From Henricia sp. BOLD:AAB3569 (lineage: Eukaryota > Echinodermata > Asteroidea > Spinulosida > Echinasteridae), in assembly GCA_037783545.1 (NCBI GenBank), contig JBBELK010000625.1, positions 124,001 to 188,000 of the forward strand: 64,000 nt of DNA. The letters run 5' to 3'. Each line of letters starts with the position of its first letter. Position 1 is the stretch's first letter. Of this stretch, positions 51,694 through 61,678 are shown piece after piece. A model generated the notes under the pieces. The model worked only from the letters and a program-made list of their open reading frames with translations. It was not told the DNA's origin and made no database searches. The position numbers and the translations under genes were made by a program.

Positions 51694-51902
51694 AGTTAAT
51701 GTGCAAAGTCCAAAGGACCTCTTAACAAAGTTCAACTCAACTGTATTTATTTACTATGCTTGCATGTATAAAGATAAGTGTTCACAATGACTGCTGTATA
51801 CTAAGTGCACTAGTATGCCTAATAGAGTAGGCTAGTTTCAAAAAGTAGAAGAGAGGGACAAAAATGATTTTTGTTTTTGTTCACACTTATTATTTTGTGC
51901 AG
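51694..51902. other. Spacer ending in a strong splice acceptor
   Basis: No gene or repeat is recognised. The 3' end is a long pyrimidine tract (TTTTTGTTTTTGTTCACAC, then TTATTTTGTGCAG), the best acceptor-like sequence in the element. Confidence 0.4.
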
Positions 51903-51990
51903 CTTTCCTGAAACCAAGGCTTCACTGATGAACTACTGGCGAAAGGATTACTCTTTGGGCAGCAGAACAAGGAAAATGTGCTTCATATAG
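51903..51990 (+). pseudogene. Exon-like island E (possible terminal exon)
   Basis: After the strong acceptor at 51902, a frame entered with one base reads FPETKASLMNYWRKDYSLGS and stops at TAG 51988-51990. A second frame (FTDELLAKGLLFGQQNKENV) runs to a stop at 52010-52012. The first is phase-compatible with the longer frame of island D if a weak donor (TGTG|GTAGTT) near 51342 is used. No family is recognised. The short length and two rival frames keep confidence low. Confidence 0.25.
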
Positions 51991-52267
51991 TGACCAGCTC
52001 ATAACACTCATGAGGATGCAGTTGGGACTCTTTCTCCATGATTTATAGCCAATGTACACAAAATGTACAATGTATTTAAATTATCAACAACTTTAACGAG
52101 TAGAATTGTTGATGAGGTAATGCCGTTGACTTTGAATAACGTGGTAGGGTCAGTTTGTTGTCTACTCAGTTATATAATCCAGGAGCCATTTGTTGAGTCC
52201 AAGTGTAATGATTAAGTTAGCAAGTGCAATTTATACAGGTGAATTTAAACATGAATCTACAATAGGG
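51991..52267. other. Stretch without recognised features
   Basis: AT-rich DNA. I see no inverted repeat, RNA gene or credible frame. Confidence 0.4.
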
Positions 52268-52696
52268 TCTGTCCACAGTAATGGGGTACATTTCTGTAAC
52301 ATTCAAGATCTTAGGTCCCAGCTCACTTCAAATGTCTTAATTTTATCTTTAAATTATCAAGCTAAACTGAGCAAATAACTTTTTCACCAAAAGTAAGACA
52401 AATAGTCCTACAACATACATTTGTGAAAACCTCGGGCACAAATTTTCCTATTACGTATGTAACAAAGACGGAAATTTTTTTTACAATATTGTCTATCCAT
52501 GTTACATGCGTAATAGGAAAATTTGTACACTTGCTTTTTAAAAATGTATGTTGTGCCAGCAATTTCTTACTTTTTGGGGCAAAGGTTATCTCCTGAGAAC
52601 AGTACAAGGAAATTTCTTTAATTTTGAGATAAACTAAAGACATCTGAAAGGAATTATTGACTTATTTTTCAAATGTACCCCATTACTGTAGACAGA
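52268..52696. mobile_element. 429-bp foldback MITE
   Basis: The left end TCTGTCCACAGTAATGGGG matches the inverse of the right end with one mismatch, continuing to ACATTT. The match extends through most of each half. Paired blocks include ATGTCTTaAttTTATCT, CCAAAAgTAAGA, ACAACATACATTT and ACAAATTTTCCTATTACG, so each arm is about 200 bp with a small central loop near 52465-52500. I found no clear target duplication. It has no coding capacity, and the single-stranded form would fold into a long imperfect hairpin. Confidence 0.8.
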
Positions 52697-52872
52697 TGTA
52701 CATACACTTTTAATGGGGTATTCACTGTAATTATACATGTACTTGCACCACTTGCAATTTGAAATGAAATGCTGCTACGTACATTTGAAGAAATACAGCA
52801 CATTCACCGCAAGAAAGATTAAGTTGATGGAAAACCCGAGGAAGTATACTAATGTGTAATTATGCATTATAT
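52697..52872. other. Stretch without recognised features
   Basis: TAATGGGGTATTCACTGTAA near 52712 echoes the foldback MITE end, perhaps a fragment of another copy. Otherwise nothing is seen. Confidence 0.35.
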
Positions 52873-52931
52873 GCTGTAGCTCAGCTGGTAGAGCATCAAC
52901 CTGACATGTTGGGGTGGGGGGGGGGGGGGGG
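52873..52931 (+). mobile_element. tRNA-derived SINE head fragment with poly-G
   Basis: GCTGTAGCTCAGCTGGTAGAGC is a tRNA 5' half with a perfect pol III A box. CAAC/GTTG forms an anticodon stem around CTGACAT (anticodon GAC). The sequence then runs into G-rich DNA (16 G at 52916-52931), so the T arm and acceptor 3' strand are absent. It is a SINE remnant, not a working tRNA gene. Confidence 0.65.
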
Positions 52932-53052
52932 AGGGAGGGAGTGAGTTGACAATCACATTGGCACTGCGCACCATGCATGAAATTCTTTGGAGGATCTTTT
53001 GTTATAAATTATACTGACAACAAACATGGCCACTTTTGCAAAGGGTCTATAC

Positions 53053-53121
53053 CCTTGTATGGCTTCTGTGGTTGAATATCTGCTGTGTGTCGGAGGTCTC
53101 GGGTTCCAAACCTGATGAAGG
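53053..53121 (+). mobile_element. tRNA-derived SINE head with both pol III boxes
   Basis: CCTT at the start pairs with AAGG at the end. TGGCTTCTGTGGTTGA is an A box variant and GGTTCCAAACC at 53102-53112 is a good B box, spaced as in a tRNA. The middle lacks a clean anticodon stem and no CCA-type processing context follows, which argues for a tRNA-derived SINE. The tail (GATTTTTGTTCTTCTC) is unrecognised. Confidence 0.65.
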
Positions 53122-53528
53122 CCGCATGATTTTTGTTCTTCTCATTGCATGTTTGGTTATTCATTTCCATGGTGATTAGGCACCATATACCACGCATATA
53201 TATTGCAATCATTACAAACCATCGTTTCACCCACTCATCCCCAGGGCTGTCTCACGTATATAAGAGGTGATGACACATTTCATTTTTTAAGTGACAAAAT
53301 TCAAAAATTAAGTGCAAAAATATCCACCTTGGGTGCAAAAAAAAAAATCACATTTTGCTCCCAGATGCACTGAAAAATTTGATTTTTATGTGTCAAAATC
53401 CCAAGTTATGCAATAGTGTGAAAGCAGACAAACGATGGGGGAGATGTGTAAGGACTGTCCCAGTTTGGTTGGCTGAGAAGCACTTAAGGCAAAATTTCCA
53501 TAAATGCCGAATCAGAGGCTAATTTCAT
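53122..53528. other. SINE tail and unassigned AT-rich DNA
   Basis: It contains loosely repeated phrases (AAGTGACAAAATTC, AAGTGCAAAAATATCC, GGGTGCAAAA, TGTGTCAAAATCCC) that resemble the inverse of the G-rich unit at 49553-49746. This is possibly a decayed copy. No gene is seen. Confidence 0.35.
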
Positions 53529-53735
53529 GTTTAGCACAAAAATATGCTCGGCACAGAATTGCTTTGCTTTGTATTGCCATTTTGGGTTGCCAGGCCAGGC
53601 AAAGTTGTAAGTGATTTACTAATATATTTTGCTACTGTTCAGTGTTTGTAAAAACACAATTTGACATTCAGTTGTTGTTTGGAGCCCATTTTATAAATCA
53701 AATAGATTAGAGCTTAGCAAATTTTTGTGCTAAAC
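53529..53735. repeat. Inverted repeat, possible MITE (207 bp)
   Basis: GTTTAGCACAAAAATATGCT at 53529-53548 is inverse, with one mismatch, to AGCAAATTTTTGTGCTAAAC at 53716-53735. The arms do not extend further. I associate similar TTAGCACAAAAATTTGCTAAGC hairpin elements with echinoderm genomes, from memory only. Confidence 0.5.
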
Positions 53736-53770
53736 AGCGCCATGTAAGTGGCTCCTGGTGAAAAAAGAAA

Positions 53771-53816
53771 TTAGGAGTGAAAATAATTTAAGATGACAAA
53801 TTTTGTACACAAGTCT
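53771..53816. repeat. Dispersed repeat, copy 2 (TTAGGAGTGA...TTTTGTACACAAG)
   Basis: This is a shorter, same-orientation relative of 50246-50320 inside the same transposon. Confidence 0.5.
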
Positions 53817-54078
53817 AAAGTCATGGTCATTAATTATTCTTTCCTCCTGTCGTGTCACAGGCCAAATATTTATGAGGACTAGTATTCAGTGTTGACCTAA
53901 AGTTCATTCCTTCTGGATTATCATTAACCCTCCCAGTCCGGCTTCAAAATGTTTTGACGAGACCCGGCCCATAGGCCTCGCCGCACGTACCGTGCCACTA
54001 TATATACGCGCCTGTCTCACGCACAAACGATGTTTCCCGTATTTTTTCTTCCCTCGTAAACCTTGGAAAATCAAATAA
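53817..54078. other. Subterminal region with GC/CpG-rich segment and TATATATA
   Basis: About 53930-54025 is distinctly GC- and CpG-rich (GACCCGGCCCATAGG, CTCGCCGCACGTACC) beside CTATATATACGCG, unlike the AT-rich interior. It could be a promoter for minus-strand transcription out of the right TIR or a subterminal transposase-binding region. The sequence alone does not decide. Confidence 0.3.
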
Positions 54079-54137
54079 ATGGATTCCTTTATCCTTAAAT
54101 TTGGCATTTTGCCTTTTGCTATACCCCAAAACGCCAT
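53904..54137 (-). pseudogene. Minus-strand frame at the right TIR, start similar to island A
   Basis: Minus-strand frame of 77 codons. From ATG 54107 it reads MPNLRIKESIYL, matching the MPNRKIKEFI opening of island A on the plus strand because both lie in the inner TIR. After about ten residues the two diverge completely, ending here in a GC-rich segment with TATATATAG and many CpG. Unlike the left side, there is no evident donor or onward exon. It is most likely the mirror image of the left start plus unrelated sequence. Confidence 0.2.
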
Positions 54138-54284
54138 AACTTAACTCCAAAGCGGAGAAAGATGATGCTCAATCGCGTATCGCCATATAAACATGTGCAC
54201 GTAAATATCGACTCACTTGCTCTGGCCTCCGACGTCTGTCGTGCGCATGCGTGCATATATTTGAATTTATTAGTGAACTGGTCT
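54079..54284 (-). repeat. Right terminal inverted repeat
   Basis: Read on the minus strand from 54284, it matches the left end as described, with a 7-bp extra segment (AAAAGGC) just before AAAATGCC. The minus-strand ATG at 54107 lies in the same context as the left ATG at 49252. Confidence 0.9.
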
Positions 54285-54286
54285 AT
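54285..54286. other. Target-site duplication (AT), right copy
   Basis: This AT is followed by AACCACGCAGCC, where the satellite resumes in register. Confidence 0.7.
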
Positions 54287-54494
54287 AACCACGCAGCCGA
54301 GCTCCGTTTTCCCTAAACTCTGAAATTTCTCCGTCATTTCCAAGCGAAAATCTGTCAATTTTGCATGACAAGTGCGGAATATATACAGTTTGGAGCATGC
54401 AAAATTTGAAGTTGGTTGGAAAATTCCTTGATTTCCAAATTTGCCGGCATTTGGGACACACTTTGACCTAATTCCCGTCACAATCTGGGGTGAG
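54287..54494. repeat. Right part of the interrupted monomer
   Basis: These 208 bp complete the monomer begun at 49012. It is of the CCAAGCG class, the class expected at that place in the 5-monomer order, and the next monomer (54495) is the expected ACATGAC/CAACATTT class. Confidence 0.95.
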
Positions 54495-57400
54495 TCAACG
54501 GCCGTACAAATGTACACCAGCGCGGCGCATGCGCAGGGTGTCCCAACAGCCACGGTTAGGGGAATAACCACGCAGCCGAGCTCCGTTTTCCCTAAACTCT
54601 GAAATTTCTCCGTCATTTCCCAGCGAAAATCTGTCAATTTTACATGACAAGTGCGGAATATATACAGTTTGGAGCATGCAACATTTGAAGTTGGTTGGAA
54701 AATTCCTTGATTTCCAAATTTGCCGGCATTTGGGACACACTTTGACCTAATTCCCGTCACAATCTGGGGTGAGTCAACGGCCGTACAAATGTACACCAGC
54801 GCGGCGCAGGGTGTCCCAACAGCCACGGTTAGGGGAATAACCACGCAGCCGAGCTCCGTTTTCCCTAAACTCTGAAATTTCTCCGTCATTTCCCAGCGAA
54901 AATCTGTCAATTTTGCATGACAAGTGCGGAATATATACAGTTTGGAGCATGCAAAATTTGAAGTTGGTTGGAAAATTCCTTGATTTCCAAATTTGCCGGC
55001 ATTTGGGACACACTTTGACCTAATTCCCGTCACAATCTGGGGTGAGTCAACGGCCGTACAAATGTACACCAGCGCGGCGCATGCGCAGGGTGTCCCAACA
55101 GCCACGGTTGGGGGAATAACCACGCAGCCGAGCTCCGTTTTCCCTAAACTCTGAAATTTCTCCGTCATTTCCCAGCGAACATCTGTCAATTTTGCATGAC
55201 AAGTGCGGAATATATACAGTTTGGAGCATGCAAAATTTGAAGTTGGTTGGAAAATTCCTTGATTTCCAAATTTGCCGGCATTTGGGACACACTTTGACCT
55301 AATTCCCGTCACAATCTGGGGTGAGTCAACGGCCGTACAAATGTACACCAGCGCGGCGCATGCGCAGGGTGTCCCAACAGCCACGGTTAGGGGAATAACC
55401 ACGCAGCCGAGCTCCGTTTTCCCTAAACTCTGAAATTTCTCCGTCATTTCCAAGCGAAAATCTGTCAATTTTGCATGACAAGTGCGGAATATATACAGTT
55501 TGGAGCATGCAAAATTTGAAGTTGGTTGGAAAATTCCTTGATTTCCAAATTTGCCGGCATTTGGGACACACTTTGACCTAATTCCCGTCACAATCTGGGG
55601 TGAGTCAACGGCCGTACAAATGTACACCAGCGCGGCGCATGCGCAGGGTGTCCCAACAGCCACGGTTAGGGGAATAACCACGCAGCCGAGCTCCGTTTTC
55701 CCTAAACTCTGAAATTTCTCCGTCATTTCCCTGCGAAAATCTGTCAATTTTACATGACAAGTGCGGAATATATACAGTTTGGAGCATGCAACATTTGAAG
55801 TTGGTTGGAAAATTCCTTGATTTCCAAATTTGCCGGCATTTGGGACACACTTTGACCTAATTCCCGTCACAATCTGGGGTGAGTCAACGGCCGTACAAAT
55901 GTACACCAGCGCGGCGCAGGGTGTCCCAACAGCCACGGTTAGGGGAATAACCACGCAGCCGAGCTCCGTTTTCCCTAAACTCTGAAATTTCTCCGTCATT
56001 TCCCAGCGAAAATCTGTCAATTTTGCATGACAAGTGCGGAATATATACAGTTTGGAACATGCAAAATTTGAAGTTGGTTGGAAAATTCCTTGATTTCCAA
56101 ATTTGCCGGCATTTGGGACACACTTTGACCTAATTCCCGTCACAATCTGGGGTGAGTCAACGGCCGTACAAATGTACACCAGCGCGGCGCATGCGCAGGG
56201 TGTCCCAACAGCCACGGTTGGGGGAATAACCACGCAGCCGAGCTCCGTTTTCCCTAAACTCTGAAATTTCTCCGTCATTTCCCAGCGAACATCTGTCAAT
56301 TTTGCATGACAAGTGCGGAATATATACAGTTTGGAGCATGCAAAATTTGAAGTTGGTTGGAAAATTCCTTGATTTCCAAATTTGCCGGCATTTGGGACAC
56401 ACTTTGACCTAATTCCCGTCACAATCTGGGGTGAGTCAACGGCCGTACAAATGTACACCAGCGCGGCGCATGCGCAGGGTGTCCCAACAGCCACGGTTAG
56501 GGGAATAACCACGCAGCCGAGCTCCGTTTTCCCTAAACTCTGAAATTTCTCCGTCATTTCCACGCGAAAATCTGTCAATTTTGCATGACAAGTGCGGAAT
56601 ATATACAGTTTGGAGCATGCAAAATTTGAAGTTGGTTGGAAAATTCCTTGATTTCCAAATTTGCCGGCATTTGGGACACACTTTGACCTAATTCCCGTCA
56701 CAATCTGGGGTGAGTCAACGGCCGTACAAATGTACACCAGCGCGGCGCATGCGCAGGGTGTCCCAACAGCCACGGTTAGGGGAATAACCACGCAGCCGAG
56801 CTCCGTTTTCCCTAAACTCTGAAATTTCTCCGTCATTTCCCAGCGAAAATCTGTCAATTTTACATGACAAGTGCGGAATATATACAGTTTGGAGCATGCA
56901 ACATTTGAAGTTGGTTGGAAAATTCCTTGATTTCCAAATTTGCCGGCATTTGGGACACACTTTGACCTAATTCCCGTCACAATCTGGGGTGAGTCAACGG
57001 CCGTACAAATGTACACCAGCGCGGCGCAGGGTGTCCCAACAGCCACGGTTAGGGGAATAACCACGCAGCCGAGCTCCGTTTTCCCTAAACTCTGAAATTT
57101 CTCCGTCATTTCCCAGCGAAAATCTGTCAATTTTGCATGACAAGTGCGGAATATATACAGTTTGGAGCATGCAAAATTTGAAGTTGGTTGGAAAATTCCT
57201 TGATTTCCAAATTTGCCGGCATTTGGGACACACTTTGACCTAATTCCCGTCACAATCTGGGGTGAGTCAACGACCGTACAAATGTACACCAGCGCGGCGC
57301 ATGCGCAGGGTGTCCCAACAGCCACGGTTAGGGGAATAACCACGCAGCCGAGCTCCGTTTTCCCTAAACTCTGAAATTTCTCCGTCATTTCCCAGCGAAA

Positions 57401-58382
57401 ATCTGTCAATTTTGCATGACAAGTGCGGAATATATACAGTTTGGAGCATGCAAAATTTGAAGTTGGTTGGAAAATTCCTTGATTTCCAAATTTGCCGGCA
57501 TTTGGGACACACTTTGACCTAATTCCCGTCACAATCTGGGGTGAGTCAACGGCCGTACAAATGTACACCAGCGCGGCGCATGCGCAGGGTGTCCCAACAG
57601 CCACGGTTAGGGGAATAACCACGCAGCCGAGCTCCGTTTTCCCTAAACTCTGAAATGTCTCCGTCATTTCCCAGCGAAAATCTGTCAATTTTGCATGACA
57701 AGTGCGGAATATATACAATTTGGAGCATGCAAAATTTGAAGTTGGTTGGAAAATTCCTTGATTTCCAAATTTGCCGGCATTTGGGACACACTTTGACCTA
57801 ATTCCCGTCACAATCTGGGGTGAGTCAACGGCCGTACAAATGTACACCAGCGCGGCGCATGCGCAGGGTGTCCCAACAGCCACGGTTAGGGGAATAACCA
57901 CGCAGCCGAGCTCCGTTTTCCCTAAACTCTGAAATTTCTCCGTCATTTCCAAACGAAAATCTGTCAATTTTGCATGACAAGTGCGGAATATATACAGTTT
58001 GGAGCATGCAAAATTTGAAGTTGGTTGGAAAATTCCTTGATTTCCAAATTTGCCGGCATTTGGGACACACTTTGACCTAATTCCCGTCACAATCTTGGGT
58101 GAGTCAAAGGCCGTACAAATGTACACCAGCGCGGCGCATGCGCAGGGTGTCCCAACAGCCACGGTTAGGGGAATAACCACGCAGCCGAGCTCCGTTTTCC
58201 CTAAACTCTGAAATTTCTCCGTCATTTCCCAGCGAAAATCTGTCAATTTTACATGACAAGTGCGGAATATATACAGTTTGGAGCATGCAACATTTGAAGT
58301 TGGTTGGAAAATTCCTTGATTTCCAAATTTGCCGGCATTTGGGACACACTTTGACCTAATTCCCGTCACAATCTGGGGTGAG

Positions 58383-58653
58383 TCAACGGCCGTACAAATG
58401 TACACCAGCGCGGCGCAGGGTGTCCCAACAGCCACGGTTAGGGGAATAACCACGCAGCCGAGCTCCGTTTTCCCTAAACTCTGAAATTTCTCCGTCATTT
58501 CCCAGTGAAAATCTGTCAATTTTGCATGACAAGTGCGGAATATATACAGTTTGGAGCATGCAAAATTTGAAGTTGGTTGGAAAATTCCTTGATTTCCAAA
58601 TTTGCCGGCATTTGGGACACACTTTGACCTAATTCCCGTCACAATCTGGGGTG
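58383..58653. repeat. 271-bp monomer lacking the junction TGAGTCA
   Basis: The junction reads GGGGTGTCAACGG instead of GGGGTGAGTCAACGG, a 2-bp loss that destroys TGAGTCA. The same change recurs at the end of the monomer starting at 60856. This copy marks the switch to the different sub-domain that fills the rest of the window. Confidence 0.9.
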
Positions 58654-59205
58654 TCAACGGCCGTACAAATGTACACCAGCGCGGCGCAGGGTGTCCCAAC
58701 AGCCACGGTTAGGGGAATAACGACGCAGCCGAGCTCCGTTTTCCCTAAACTCTGAAATTTCTCCGTCATTTCCCAGCGAAAATCTGTCAATTTTGCATGA
58801 CAAGTGCGGAATATATACAGTTTGGAGCATGCAAAATTTGAAGTTGGTTGGAAAATTCCTTGATTTCCAAATTTGCCGGCATTTGGGACACACTTTGACC
58901 TAATTCCCGTCACAATCTGGGGTGAGTCAACGGCCGTACAAATGTACACCAGCGCGGCGCATGCGCAGGGTGTCCCAACAGCCACGGTTAGGGGAATAAC
59001 CATGCAGCCGAGCTCCGTTTTCCCTAAACTCTGAAATTTCTCCGTCATTTCCCAGCGAAAATCTGTCAATTTTGCATGACAAGTGCGGAATATATACAGT
59101 TTGGAGCATGCAAAATTTGAAGTTGGTTGGAAAATTCCTTGATCTCCAAATTTGCCGGCATTTGGGACACACTTTGACCTAATTCCCGTCACAATCTGGG
59201 GTGAG

Positions 59206-60855
59206 TCAACGGCCGTACAAATGTACACCAGCGCGGCGCAGGGTGTCCCAACAGCCACGGTTAGGGGAATAACCACGCAGCCGAGCTCCGTTTTCCCTAA
59301 ACTTTGAAATTTCTCCGTCATTTCCCAGCGAAAATCTGTCAATTTTGCATGACAAGTGCGGAATATATACAGTTTGGAGCATGCCAAATTTGAAGTTGGT
59401 TGGAAAATTCCTTGATTTCCAAATTTGCCGGCATTTGGGACACACTTTGACCTAATTCCCGTCACAATCTGGGGTGAGTCAACGGCCGTACAAATGTACA
59501 CCAGCGCGGCGCATGCGCAGGGTGTCCCAACAGCCACGGTTAGGGGAATAACCACGCAGCCGAGCTCCGTTTTCCCTAAACTCTGAAATTTCTCCGTCAT
59601 TTCCCAGCGAAAATCTGTCAATTTTGCATGACAAGTGCGGAATATATACAGTTTGGAGCATGCAAAATGTGAAGTTGGTTGGAAAATTCCTTGATTTCCA
59701 AATTTGCCGGCATTTGGGACACACTTTGACCTAATTCCCGTCACAATCTGGGGTGAGTCAACGGCCGTACAAATGTACACCAGCGCGGCGCAGGGTGTCC
59801 CAACAGCCACGGTTAGGGGAATAACCACGCAGCCGAGCTCCGTTTTCCCTAAACTCTGAAATTTCTCCGTCATTTCCCAGCGAAAATCTGTCAATTTTGC
59901 ATGACAAGTGCGGAATATATACAGTTTGGAGCATGCCAAATTTGAAGTTGGTTGGAAAATTCCTTGATTTCCAAATTTGCCGGCATTTGGGACACACTTT
60001 GACCTAATTCCCGTCACAATCTGGGGTGAGTCAACGGCCGTACAAATGTACACAAGCGCGGCGCAGGGTGTCCCAACAGCCACGGTTAGGGGAATAACCA
60101 CGCAGCCGAGCTTCGTTTTCCCTAAACTCTGAAATTTCTCCGTCATTTCCCAGCGAAAATCTGTCAATTTTGCATGACAAGTGCGGAATATATACAGTTT
60201 GGAGCATGCAAAATTTGAAGTTGGTTGGAAAATTCCTTGATTTCCAAATTTGCCGGCATTTGGGACACACTTTGACCTAATTCCCGTCACAATCTGGGGT
60301 GAGTCAACGGCCGTACAAATGTACACCAGCGCGGCGCAGGGTGTCCCAACAGCCACGGTTAGGGGAATAACCACGCAGCCGAGCTCCGTTTTCCCTAAAC
60401 TTTGAAATTTCTCCGTCATTTCCCAGCGAAAATCTGTCAATTTTGCATGACAAGTGCGGAATATATACAGTTTGGAGCATGCCAAATTTGAAGTTGGTTG
60501 GAAAATTCCTTGATTTCCAAATTTGCCGGCATTTGGGACACACTTTGACCTAATTCCCGTCACAATCTGGGGTGAGTCAACGGCCGTACAAATGTACACC
60601 AGCGCGGCGCATGCGCAGGGTGTCCCAACAGCCACGGTTAGGGGAATAACCACGCAGCCGAGCTCCGTTTTCCCTAAACTCTGAAATTTCTCCGTCATTT
60701 CCCAGCGAAAATCTGTCAATTTTGCATGACAAGTGCGGAATATATACAGTTTGGAGCATGCAAAATGTGAAGTTGGTTGGAAAATTCCTTGATTTCCAAA
60801 TTTGCCGGCATTTGGGACACACTTTGACCTAATTCCCGTCACAATCTGGGGTGAG
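59206..60855. repeat. Right sub-domain: duplicated short/long pair
   Basis: A short monomer with CTTTGAAATT and GCATGCCAAATT followed by a long one with CAAAATGTGAAG occurs at 59206-59757 and again at 60304-60855, an offset of 1098 bp (four monomers). The ACATGAC class is absent here. Confidence 0.8.
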
Positions 60856-61678
60856 TCAACGGCCGTACAAATGTACACCAGCGCGGCGCAGGGTGTCCCA
60901 ACAGCCACGGTTAGGGAAATAACCACGCAGCCGAGCTCCGTTTTCCCTAAACTCTGAAATTTCTCCGTCATTTCCCAGCGAAAATCTGTCAATTTTGCAT
61001 GACAAGTGCGGAATATATACAGTTTGGAGCATGCAAAATTTGAAGTTGGTTGGAAAATTCCTTGATTTCCAAATTTGCCGGCATTTGGGACACACTTTGA
61101 CCTAATTCCCGTCACAATCTGGGGTGTCAACGGCCGTACAAATGTACACCAGCGCGGCGCAGGGTGTCCCAACAGCCACGGTTAGGGGAATAACCACGCA
61201 GCCGAGCTCCGTTTTCCCTAAACTCTGAAATTTCTCCGTCATTTCCCAGCGAAAATCAGTCAATTTTGCATGACAAGTGCGGAATATATACAGTTTGGAG
61301 CATGCAAAATTTGAAGTTGGTTGGAAAATTCCTTGATTTCCAAATTTGCCGGCATTTGGGACACACTTTGACCTAATTCCCGTCACAATCTGGGGTGAGT
61401 CAACGGCCGTACAAATGTACACCAGCGCGGCGCATGCGCAGGGTGTCCCAACAGCCACGGTTAGGGGAATAACCACGCAGCCGAGCTCCGTTTTCCCTAA
61501 ACTCTGAAATTTCTCCGTCATTTCCCAGCGAAAATCTGTCAATTTTGCATGACAAGTGCGGAATATATACAGTTTGGAGCATGCAAAATTTGAAGTTGGT
61601 TGGAAAATTCCTTGATCTCCAAATTTGCCGGCATTTGGGACACACTTTGACCTAATTCCCGCCACAATCTGGGGTGAG

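Larger units (their letters stand above)
49083..54284. mobile_element. 5.2-kb DNA transposon with ~200-bp inverted ends, inserted in the satellite
   Basis: The element begins AGACCAGTTCACTAAT and ends with its inverse, ATTAGTGAACTGGTCT. It sits between AT repeats (49081-49082 and 54285-54286) that are present once in the intact monomer. This is the signature of a cut-and-paste element with a 2-bp AT target duplication; a 3-bp ATA reading is possible if the ends are one base asymmetric. The inverted ends are nearly identical for 130 bp and then diverge. I find no recognisable transposase. The interior holds exon-like islands, nested miniature elements, SINE heads and simple G/C runs. Superfamily is uncertain: TA, TTAA, TWA or 8-bp duplications would have suggested mariner, piggyBac, Harbinger or hAT respectively, and none fits cleanly. 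A 2-bp AT-duplicating group such as ISL2EU is a tentative thought only. It is probably non-autonomous. Confidence 0.88.

Noticed and set aside
51368-51735. Glycine-rich minus-strand frames of 86 and 106 codons
   Set aside because: They are open only because they cross the 27-bp poly-C tract of the MITE.
52873-52913. Functional tRNA-Val gene
   Set aside because: The T arm and 3' acceptor strand are missing and replaced by a G run.
49083-54284. Mariner, piggyBac, Harbinger or hAT assignment for the 5.2-kb element
   Set aside because: The AT (or ATA) duplication and AGACCAGTTC ends fit none of their expected signatures, and no transposase motif is visible.
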